Positions 42,011 to 48,551 of a DNA stretch of 64,000 nucleotides are shown one piece after another (the first letter of the stretch is position 1; each line of letters begins with the position of its first letter). The DNA is taken from assembly GCF_014333615.1 (NCBI RefSeq), contig NZ_JACSCY010000004.1, positions 124,001 through 188,000 on the forward strand, written 5' to 3'. Below the pieces are notes generated by a model. The model was not told where the DNA came from. It searched no databases and worked only from the letters and a program-made list of their open reading frames with translations. The position numbers were made by a program, and so were the translations under genes. Source of the stretch: Hymenobacter citatus (GTDB lineage: Bacteria > Bacteroidota > Bacteroidia > Cytophagales > Hymenobacteraceae).

Positions 42011-42949
42011 ATGTCCGTCCCCGCCCGTCCTCAGGTCCAGAAACTCGCTACCCTCACTGGGCACCGCGACTGTGTATATACCCTGAGCGGGGCCGCCGAC
42101 GAAGCCACATTTTACTCGGCTGGGGCCGATGGGCTGGTGGCCAGCTGGAACGTGCTGGACCCCGAAGCCGACGGCCAGTTGGTGGCAAAGGTGGAGAAGT
42201 CGGTGTATGCGCTGCGCTACCTGCCGGCGCGGCAGCTGCTGGTGCTGGGGCACAACTTTGAGGGCGTGCAGGTGATTGATCTACAAAACCGCCAGTTGGC
42301 ACACGCCACTGCCCTGCCCCCGCTGGCCATCTTCGATCTGGCTTACTCCGAGGTGGCGCAACGCTTGTTTGTGGCCCTGGCCGATGGCACGCTGGCCGTG
42401 TTGCGCGCCACCGATTTCAGCCTGGAAAAGCTCCTGCGTCTCGCCGACAAAAGCCTGCGCTGCCTGGCCCTGCATCCTACCCGCCCGGAGCTGGCTGTGG
42501 GCAGCTCCGATACCACCGTGCGCGTGCTGGACGTGCACACGCTCGACACCCTGCACACGCTTTCCGACGCCACCAACTCCGTTTTCACCGTGGCCTATTC
42601 CCCCAATGGCCGCTACCTGCTGGCGGCCGGCCGCGACGCCCACCTGCGCCGCTACGACGCCACGGCCAGCTACGCACTAGCCGACACGGTGGTAGCCCAC
42701 ATGTTCACCATCAACCACCTCACGTTCTCGCCCGATGGCCGCTACTTGGCCACGTGCAGCATGGACAAATCCATTAAGCTGTGGGAGGCCGATACGCTGC
42801 GCCTGCTGCGGGTGGTAGACCGGGCGCGGCACGCCGGCCACGGCACCTCCGTGAACAAGTTATTTTGGTCGGGGCAGCAAAATCGGCTAGTTTCGTGTAG
42901 CGACGACCGCAGCCTGGCGGTGTGGCAGCTTACGTGGGCTGATAGCTGA
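42011..42949 (+). CDS. WD40-repeat beta-propeller protein
   Basis: A 312-residue protein made of about seven WD40-type repeats, with recognisable blades such as LTGHRDCVYTLSG, FYSAGADGLVASWN, VGSSDTTVRVLDVHTLDTLHTL, NSVFTVAYSPNGRYLLAAGRDAHLRRYD, INHLTFSPDGRYLATCSMDKSIKLWEADTLRLL and LVSCSDDRSLAVWQL. No signal peptide, so it is cytoplasmic and presumably a protein-interaction scaffold. I use the ATG at 42011; a GTG two codons upstream is possible. Confidence 0.92.
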   Translation: MSVPARPQVQKLATLTGHRDCVYTLSGAADEATFYSAGADGLVASWNVLDPEADGQLVAKVEKSVYALRYLPARQLLVLGHNFEGVQVIDLQNRQLAHATALPPLAIFDLAYSEVAQRLFVALADGTLAVLRATDFSLEKLLRLADKSLRCLALHPTRPELAVGSSDTTVRVLDVHTLDTLHTLSDATNSVFTVAYSPNGRYLLAAGRDAHLRRYDATASYALADTVVAHMFTINHLTFSPDGRYLATCSMDKSIKLWEADTLRLLRVVDRARHAGHGTSVNKLFWSGQQNRLVSCSDDRSLAVWQLTWADS

Positions 42950-43090
42950 TGGCTATCAGCTGTTGGCTTTGTGCTTGATAACCAAGCAGCGTACAGCGAT
43001 GCTGCAATAGATTGTCGGGTTGTGTCGTATTCTTACCACACGCAACGGCTGCTGGCTATCAGCTAACAGCTAGCAGCTAACAGCTATAAG
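42945..43090. repeat. Intergenic element with inverted AGCTGATAGCTG-type flanks
   Basis: Left: tandem-like AGCTGATGGCTATCAGCTG. Right: GGCTATCAGCTAACAGCTAG and further AGCTAACAGCT copies. The flanks are imperfect inverses of each other around a unique centre of about 80 bases. It lies between the WD40 and DivIVA genes. Related words occur at 24421-24480. Confidence 0.6.
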
Positions 43091-44131
43091 ATGAAAATCT
43101 CCGCCCTCGACATTCGGCAAAAGACCTTTGAAAAAGCCTTCCGGGGCCTTGATGCCGACGAAGTAAACGCCTTCCTGCTCACCCTCTCGCAGCAGTGGGA
43201 GCGGATGGGCGACGAAAACCGCGACCTGCGCAACAAGCTCGACTACGCCACCCAGGAAGTGCAGAAGATGCGCGAGATTGAAAGCTCGCTCTACCGCACC
43301 CTCAAAACCGCCGAGGATACCGGCCAGAACATCACCGAGCAGGCCCAGCGCAACGCGGAAATACGGCTGCGCGAGGCCCAGCTGCAAGCCGAGGAGCTAT
43401 TGTCGCAGGCCCGGCAGAAAGCCCGTACGCTGGTGGAGGATGCCTATAAGCAAGCCGAGCGCAGCGTGACGGAAATGCAGGTGGAAGTGAGCCGCCTCAA
43501 CCAAGAACACCAGCGCCTGGAAGGCGTGCTGGACTCTTTGGTGCGCGACTTGCAGCACCTGGCTACCGACACGATGGAGAAGGCCGATAAGGCCCGCAAC
43601 CGACCCAAAGGCGGCACGGCGGCCATCCTTTCGCGGGCGGCTAGCGTAAAGGTGAGTAAACCCGAACCTTCACCTGAAGCCACTCCCGCCATGCATATCA
43701 ACACTGCTGCCACTTCTTCTGCCGCTGCCGTAGGCGGCGCGCTGGTTGCCACCCAGTTTGGCAGCGAGGCCGCTACCTCGGCCCGCCCAATCGGGCCGCA
43801 GCCCGGCGCCTATAACCCAAAGCCCGGCCAGCAACCCGACCCCGGCGCGCCCGCGCAGATTCCCGGCCCGGAAATCAGCCCGGACCCTACCCCCAACGAA
43901 AACCCCGGCCAGGTACCGCCCTCCCGCATTGATGAGCCGGCCCCTTCGCGCATCATCGAGCCCGACTCGCCCAACGTGGAGCCCGTGCGCCCTGATATTC
44001 AGCCCGTGGGGCCCAGCCATCCCGAAATTGTGCCGCCGGCTCCGGCGCCGCAACCCGGTACAGGTAGCCCCGGTCCCGGCTTCAAAACTGAGCCGGCCGT
44101 AGCTGAGAAGTCGTTTTTCGACGAGATATAA
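43091..44131 (+). CDS. DivIVA-domain protein with Pro-rich tail
   Basis: A 346-residue protein. The first 60 residues match the DivIVA lipid-binding domain (MKISALDIRQKTFEKAFRGLDADEVNAFLLTLSQQWERM), followed by a long coiled coil to about residue 175. Residues 190-340 are a low-complexity region rich in Pro, Ala, Gly and Glu, ending KSFFDEI. DivIVA/GpsB proteins of Gram-positive bacteria mark poles and septa by binding curved membrane. A related role in cell division or polarity is plausible here but not shown. A REP-like element follows. Confidence 0.85.
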   Translation: MKISALDIRQKTFEKAFRGLDADEVNAFLLTLSQQWERMGDENRDLRNKLDYATQEVQKMREIESSLYRTLKTAEDTGQNITEQAQRNAEIRLREAQLQAEELLSQARQKARTLVEDAYKQAERSVTEMQVEVSRLNQEHQRLEGVLDSLVRDLQHLATDTMEKADKARNRPKGGTAAILSRAASVKVSKPEPSPEATPAMHINTAATSSAAAVGGALVATQFGSEAATSARPIGPQPGAYNPKPGQQPDPGAPAQIPGPEISPDPTPNENPGQVPPSRIDEPAPSRIIEPDSPNVEPVRPDIQPVGPSHPEIVPPAPAPQPGTGSPGPGFKTEPAVAEKSFFDEI

Positions 44132-44141
44132 GCCTGCAAAG

Positions 44142-44251
44142 CGCCTGTCATCCTGAGCGGAGCGAAGGACCTTATCACGCGAGAACGACCATCGTAACAA
44201 CGATTCGTACTGCCGTGATAAGGTCCTTCGCTGCACTCAGGATGACAGGCG
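44142..44251. repeat. REP-like inverted repeat R6
   Basis: 38-base arms (44142-44179 and 44214-44251) with two mismatches, containing GTCATCCTGAGCGGAGCG. To its right, 44266-44297 is a tract of TTTCACAATCTCACCACTTC words ending at the ATG of folB, matching one flank of elements R3 and R8. Confidence 0.88.
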
Positions 44252-44297
44252 TTTTTATTCATCATTTCACAATCTCACCACTTCACCATTTCACCAC

Positions 44298-44657
44298 ATG
44301 GGCCAGATTGCGCTGGAAGGCATGGAGTTTTTCGCTTTCCACGGGTACTACGACGAGGAGCAGAAAATTGGTAATAAATACGGGGTAGACCTGTATATCG
44401 ACACGGACTTACATGCCGCCGGAGCTTCCGATAAGCTTCAGGAAACCGTGAATTACGAGGTGCTGTACCGGGTAGTGGCCGAAGAGATGCAGGCGCCGGC
44501 CCGGTTGCTGGAGCATCTGGGGCACCGCGTGCTGGATCGGGTGCTGGCGGAGTTTCCCTATATCCATGGCGCCCGTGTGAGCGTGTCGAAGTTTAACCCA
44601 CCGCTGGGTGGTATCTGCCACCGCGCCCGCATTACCTTGGAAAGGCGGCAATCTTAG
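44298..44657 (+). CDS. folB: Dihydroneopterin aldolase
   Basis: A 119-residue enzyme of folate synthesis that cleaves dihydroneopterin to 6-hydroxymethyl-dihydropterin. Family motifs are ALEGMEFFAFHGYYDEEQKIGNKYGVDLYI (catalytic region with FHGYYDEE), ETVNYEVLYRVV, LEHLGHRVLDRVL and VSVSKFNPPLGG, which carries the conserved K-x-NPP motif. It follows a REP-like element directly. Confidence 0.95.
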   Translation: MGQIALEGMEFFAFHGYYDEEQKIGNKYGVDLYIDTDLHAAGASDKLQETVNYEVLYRVVAEEMQAPARLLEHLGHRVLDRVLAEFPYIHGARVSVSKFNPPLGGICHRARITLERRQS

Positions 44658-44818
44658 GTTGCGCACGTGCACCGTTTCTGGCTCCGTTGTACCATGCGTA
44701 CGGCGGAGCTTTTTTGCGTGATAGGGGGTACGTAAATTATTTTTTGCAGAGCACGTAACGAATGCTGAAATCGGCGGTACTCCTTTCAACTCTCTCCTAA
44801 ACGCCTACTCTTTCCGCC

Positions 44819-45355
44819 GTGCACAGCCCCAGCGACGAAACCTTGATGGCGCAGGTCCGCAACAACGACCTCGATCAGCTTACCCCGCTGTTCGAGCGCT
44901 ACCAGGGGCCGCTGTTTGGGTTTCTGCTGCGGCTCACCAACGACCGCGACACGGCGCAGGACCTCGTACAGAACGTGTTTCTGCGGGTGCTGAAATACCG
45001 CGCCAGCTACCAGCCTACGCAGCCCTTCCGGGCGTGGGTATACCAGCTGGCCCGCCACGTGCACGCCGACCACTGGCAGCGGCAGCCCGTGCCGGCCGGC
45101 GACCTGGAAGCGGCCGAGCGTACGCCTACCCTGCGCCGGGCCGCCCTGGCTGGGGTAGCAGCCAGCTCCGATGGTGCGCACCTGCACGAGGCGCTGGCGC
45201 TGCTACCCACCGCCCAGCGCGAAATCCTGGTGCTGCACCGCTTCCAGGGCTTCGACTACGCCGAGATAGGGGAGATGCTGGGCTGCTCGGAAGGGACGGC
45301 CCGCGTGAAAGCCCACCGCGCCCTGGAGGCGCTCCGCAAAATTTACTTCAGCTGA
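44819..45355 (+). CDS. ECF RNA polymerase sigma factor
   Basis: A 178-residue sigma-70 family factor with GTG start. Region 2: LIPLFERYQGPLF-type segment (LTPLFERYQGPLFGFLLRLTNDRDTAQDLVQNVFLRVLKY). Region 4: LPTAQREILVLHRFQGFDYAEIGEMLGCSEGTARVKAHRALEALRK. The next gene, 18 bases on, encodes its probable anti-sigma factor, and two DUF4097 genes follow; I infer that this is one envelope-linked regulatory group. Confidence 0.93.
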   Translation: MHSPSDETLMAQVRNNDLDQLTPLFERYQGPLFGFLLRLTNDRDTAQDLVQNVFLRVLKYRASYQPTQPFRAWVYQLARHVHADHWQRQPVPAGDLEAAERTPTLRRAALAGVAASSDGAHLHEALALLPTAQREILVLHRFQGFDYAEIGEMLGCSEGTARVKAHRALEALRKIYFS

Positions 45356-45373
45356 TTTACTGCCTGCTCTGTG

Positions 45374-46231
45374 ATGCTCGACGATAACAACCACTTCCTG
45401 ACTTCGCCCGAATGCGCTGCGCTGGAGCCGCTATTGGCCGACTACGCTGCCCAGGCCTTACCCCCGACCGATGAGGCGCGGGTGGCGGCGCACTTGTCCC
45501 AGTGCCCCGGCTGCCGGGAGCGGGTAGCGCAATACGCTTCCTTGTTAAATGCATTTGATGATGAGCCGGTTGCCATGCCGCCACTCGCTCTGCGCGACAA
45601 CTTTCTGGCGATGCTGAACGCCGAGAAAGCACTGTTGCCTGCCGCTGCACCGGCAACGTCGGTCACAGAAAAGCCGCCTGTGCCGATGTACCCGCCAGCG
45701 ACGGCCGGCAGCAATACCGCGCTGTGGCTGCGCATAGCGGCCAGCGTGGCGCTGCTGGCCATAGGTACTGTGCTGGGGCTGCTCTTAAACCGGCCGGCCG
45801 CGCCAGTGGTAGCAACGGCACCCGCCAAAGAAGCGCAGACCTTGGCGGCGCAGCTCACGGCCGCTACCCAGCAGCCAGCTACGGCCAGCCACCGTATTCA
45901 ATTGGTAAGTGATGCTACCGGCGACGCCCTCCCCGGCGACCCTACCGTGCTGGTGCTCATCAATACCCTGAATGCCGACCCCAACCCCAACGTGCGCCTG
46001 GCCGCTGCCGAAGCTCTCTACCGCCTGCGGGCCGATTCGCTGGTAGGCCCAGCCCTCATCCAGGCCCTACCTGTGCAAACCGACCCCAACGTGCAAATCA
46101 CGCTGATTGAGTTGCTGGTGAAGCTACGCGACAAGCAAGCTGTGCCCCAGCTCCGCCGCCTCTCCCAGCGCCCCGATGCCCTACCCGCCGTGCGCGACCA
46201 GGCCAAGCAGGGTGTCAGCCTCTTGATTTAG
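45374..46231 (+). CDS. Anti-sigma factor with zinc-finger N-terminus and HEAT-like C-terminus
   Basis: A 285-residue membrane protein. Residues 10-55 resemble an anti-sigma zinc finger (CAALEPLLADYAAQ, then HLSQCPGCRERV with H-x3-C-x2-C). One membrane segment lies at about residues 115-136 (LWLRIAASVALLAIGTVLGLLL). The outer part has HEAT-like repeats (VLVLINTLNADPNPNVRLAAAEALYRLRADSLVGPALIQAL and QITLIELLVKLRDKQAVPQLRRL). It should hold the ECF factor encoded upstream and respond to a signal in the periplasm. A GTG one codon upstream is an alternative start. Confidence 0.85.
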   Translation: MLDDNNHFLTSPECAALEPLLADYAAQALPPTDEARVAAHLSQCPGCRERVAQYASLLNAFDDEPVAMPPLALRDNFLAMLNAEKALLPAAAPATSVTEKPPVPMYPPATAGSNTALWLRIAASVALLAIGTVLGLLLNRPAAPVVATAPAKEAQTLAAQLTAATQQPATASHRIQLVSDATGDALPGDPTVLVLINTLNADPNPNVRLAAAEALYRLRADSLVGPALIQALPVQTDPNVQITLIELLVKLRDKQAVPQLRRLSQRPDALPAVRDQAKQGVSLLI

Positions 46232-46253
46232 CTTTTTTGGCCGCCTGAGCGGT

Positions 46254-46335
46254 GTAGAGACGCAAATAGGCGTCTCATCATTGAACGATATCGGCTACGC
46301 GGCGCGGACGACAAGACGCAACTATGCGTCTCTAC
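46254..46335. repeat. Inverted repeat of the GTAGAGACGC family, copy 1
   Basis: 26-base arms (46254-46279 and 46310-46335) built around GAGACGC-N6-GCGTCTC, so each arm is itself nearly palindromic. A related copy lies at 54803-54894. It separates the anti-sigma gene from the first DUF4097 gene. Confidence 0.75.
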
Positions 46336-46442
46336 GCTGCTCCAGATTAACTCAAACTTTCTCTCACTCTTCGCAGCGCTATCCACTGAAGTCCGCGGCT
46401 TCGGGCAGGCGTCTGCTCCTCATTCTCAGCAACACAAATCCT

Positions 46443-47231
46443 ATGAAAAAGCACCTGTTTTTCCTACCCTGCCTGCTGCTGCTTGCCAGCAGTACCCTGC
46501 ATGCGCAGGAGTTCAAGATGAAGCTGACCGGCAACGACCGCAAAGTCGTTATCGAGATGCAGAACAGCGACCATGTAACCGTAGAAGGCTACGATGGTGA
46601 CGAAGTAGTGGTGAAAGGTGAGGGCGGCCGGGCCACTGAGGAAGCGCCCAAGCGTGCCGAAGGGCTGCGGCCCGTGTACAACTCGACGGTAGATAATACG
46701 CGCCTCGGACTGGGCGTAACTAAAGAAGGTAATACCGTTCGTATTGTGAAGGCCTCGCGCCGGGAGGGTGGCTACGTGATTCGGGTGCCGCGCACGGCCG
46801 ATGTGGTGTATCGTGAGGCCCAGTGGGGCGGCAACCGTGTGCTGCTGCAAAACCTGCAAGGCAAGCTGGAAGTGATGATGAAAAGCGGCGACGCCAAGCT
46901 CCTGAACGTAACTGGCCCCGTGGTAGCCAACAGCACCAGCGGCGACATCACGGTGGTGTATACCACGCTGAAGGCCGGCCCCAGCTCCATCAGCAACATC
47001 AGCGGCGCCATTGATGTAGCTATGCCTGCCAGCACCAAAGCCTCCCTGACCATGCGCACCATTTCGGGCGAGGTATACACCGATTTCGACATCGCCCTAC
47101 CCAAGCCGGCCAACGCCAACAGCCTCGTGCAGATAGGCGGCCAAACCCTCAACGGGGCTGTGAACGGCGGCGGCACGGCCATTTCCCTGAAAAACGTGAG
47201 CGGCGACGTGTACGTGCGCAAAGCCAAATAA
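46443..47231 (+). CDS. Exported DUF4097-type protein
   Basis: A 262-residue protein with a signal peptide (MKKHLFFLPCLLLLASSTLHAQ). The mature part is a right-handed beta-repeat of the DUF4097/adhesin-like type, with repeated strand pairs such as VVANSTSGDITVVYTTLKA, SISNISGAIDVAMPA, LTMRTISGEVYTDF and ISLKNVSGDVYVRK. I use the ATG at 46443; the upstream open frame is part of the repeat region. It is paralogous in style with the next gene, and both follow an ECF sigma/anti-sigma pair. Confidence 0.85.
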   Translation: MKKHLFFLPCLLLLASSTLHAQEFKMKLTGNDRKVVIEMQNSDHVTVEGYDGDEVVVKGEGGRATEEAPKRAEGLRPVYNSTVDNTRLGLGVTKEGNTVRIVKASRREGGYVIRVPRTADVVYREAQWGGNRVLLQNLQGKLEVMMKSGDAKLLNVTGPVVANSTSGDITVVYTTLKAGPSSISNISGAIDVAMPASTKASLTMRTISGEVYTDFDIALPKPANANSLVQIGGQTLNGAVNGGGTAISLKNVSGDVYVRKAK

Positions 47232-47246
47232 CTGATTGAGTTGCCA

Positions 47247-47398
47247 GTTGTGCGTTGCGAGTGAAAACGTGTGTCATTCTGAGCGTAGCGAAGGACCTTC
47301 TCACGTCAGCACGACAGACGCAACACTGACTCGTTCGCGCGTGAGAAGGTCCTTCGCTACGCTCAGGATGACACACGTTTTCACTCGCAACGCACAAC
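47247..47398. repeat. REP-like inverted repeat R7 with 59-bp arms
   Basis: Arms 47247-47305 and 47340-47398 are inverse copies with a single mismatch, containing GTCATTCTGAGCGTAGCG and outer GTTGTGCGTTGCGAGTG. The loop is 34 bases. It lies between the two DUF4097 genes, inside what otherwise looks like one operon. Confidence 0.92.
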
Positions 47399-47432
47399 TC
47401 ACATCTCCAAACACCCAAACTCAACTCTTCCC

Positions 47433-48152
47433 ATGTTTCGTTTTTTATCACTGCTGTTGGTTCTGGTAGGACTGAGCAGCCTGGGTGCTCACGCCCAAAA
47501 AGTATTGGAACAAAAGGCTGATATCCGTGCCGGGCAGCGCCTGAATCTGGAGTTGAAACAGGCCTCCACCATCAAAATTCACGCGGGTAGCGGCTCGCAG
47601 GTGGTGCTGCGCGCCACTGCTACCATCAACGGCGGGCAGCTGAACGACGCGTTGCTGCTCACAACCAGCAAGACCAACGAAGGCGTGACCATCACTTCTG
47701 CTTTTGATGATAGCCTGGTGAAAACCAGCCGCAGCATCGAGTGCCCCGAGGGGCAGGGCTACACGCAGTGGGGTGGTAGCTGGCGCAACGGCAAGGCCGA
47801 AGGCCCAGCCTTATGCTTCAAGATTGATATAGACGTGACGGTGCCGGCCGGTGTGGCGGTGCACGTGAACACCATCAGTGGTAATATCGAAGTAACCGAC
47901 CTGACCGCTCCACTGGAAGCGAAGAGCATCAGCGGCTTTGTCGACGTGAGCTGGCCCGCCCGCCAGGGTGCCGAGGTAGCCTTTAAGACCATCACCGGCG
48001 AGGTGTATACCGACCAGGATATTGCCTTCGTTAACCGTAAAGAAAACCCCATTGTGGGCTACCAGCTGCGCGGTACGCTGGGTAGTACTGGTGGCCCCGC
48101 TGTGCGCCTGGAGTCGATTAGCGGCGACGTGTTTTTCCGCAAGCGTAAGTAA
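47433..48152 (+). CDS. Exported DUF4097-type protein
   Basis: A 239-residue protein with a signal peptide (MFRFLSLLLVLVGLSSLGAHAQ). It shares the beta-repeat pattern with its neighbour: VHVNTISGNIEVTDLT, LEAKSISGFVDVSW, AFKTITGEVYTD and VRLESISGDVFFRK. The motif SGxxxV recurs about every 20 residues, consistent with a beta-helix or beta-solenoid. Function unknown. A strong terminator follows. Confidence 0.85.
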   Translation: MFRFLSLLLVLVGLSSLGAHAQKVLEQKADIRAGQRLNLELKQASTIKIHAGSGSQVVLRATATINGGQLNDALLLTTSKTNEGVTITSAFDDSLVKTSRSIECPEGQGYTQWGGSWRNGKAEGPALCFKIDIDVTVPAGVAVHVNTISGNIEVTDLTAPLEAKSISGFVDVSWPARQGAEVAFKTITGEVYTDQDIAFVNRKENPIVGYQLRGTLGSTGGPAVRLESISGDVFFRKRK

Positions 48153-48158
48153 AGGTAT

Positions 48159-48196
48159 CCTACCCTGGCAGAAAACTGGCTTTCTGCCAGGGTAGG
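48159..48196 (+). terminator. Hairpin terminator after the second DUF4097 gene
   Basis: CCTACCCTGGCAGAAA (48159-48174) pairs perfectly with TTTCTGCCAGGGTAGG (48181-48196). There is no long T-run. Confidence 0.75.
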
Positions 48197-48259
48197 AGTA
48201 AAGGGCTGTTATGCTTCGACGAGCTCAGCAGGACAGCGAGTGTCTTCCTGAATAGATTC

Positions 48260-48275
48260 AACGAAATATTTCGTA
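48260..48275. promoter_or_regulatory. BlaI-type operator, TonB-receptor site 1
   Basis: AACGAAATATTTCGTA fits TACGA-N6-TCGTA with one mismatch. It lies 23 bases before the putative -33 TTG, the same position as the first of the three dyads before blaI (24 bases). Confidence 0.65.
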
Positions 48276-48282
48276 GATGATG

Positions 48283-48313
48283 TTGCATTTATAGATACAA
48301 CACTATATGTTTG
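48283..48313 (+). promoter_or_regulatory. Bacteroidota-type promoter of the TonB-receptor gene
   Basis: TTG at 48283-48285, 20 bases, then TATGTTTG at 48306-48313, an exact match to the TAnnTTTG -7 element. Transcription would start near 48320, giving a leader of about 230 bases before the ATG at 48552. Confidence 0.65.
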
Positions 48314-48316
48314 TAT

Positions 48317-48332
48317 TACGAAATTATTCGTA
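48317..48332. promoter_or_regulatory. BlaI-type operator, TonB-receptor site 2
   Basis: TACGAAATTATTCGTA, an exact TACGA-N6-TCGTA dyad, begins 3 bases after the -7 element and covers the expected transcription start. TTG-to-operator distance (34 bases) equals that at blaI. Confidence 0.75.
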
Positions 48333-48551
48333 CTAAAAACACCGGCTATTCTTCCTCGACGGAGCGCCCCCTAAGGCGCTGGTTCCGCATACCATTTCTG
48401 TTCCGTCGGCATTGCTGCCAGGCACCGCGCACCTACTGTAGCGTTGCTTCCTGTCCTTTCTCCGCTTGCTTGCTGCTACTGCCGCCCGGTATGTAGCGTG
48501 GTCTTTCGTGTGCCTTCACTAGAGCTGTCTGGCTCCCTATCACTTTCTGCT

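Noticed and set aside
41933-42253. Upstream extension of the phosphopantetheinyl transferase frame
   Set aside because: It is antisense to the WD40 gene and has no similarity; the family start fits ATG 41932.
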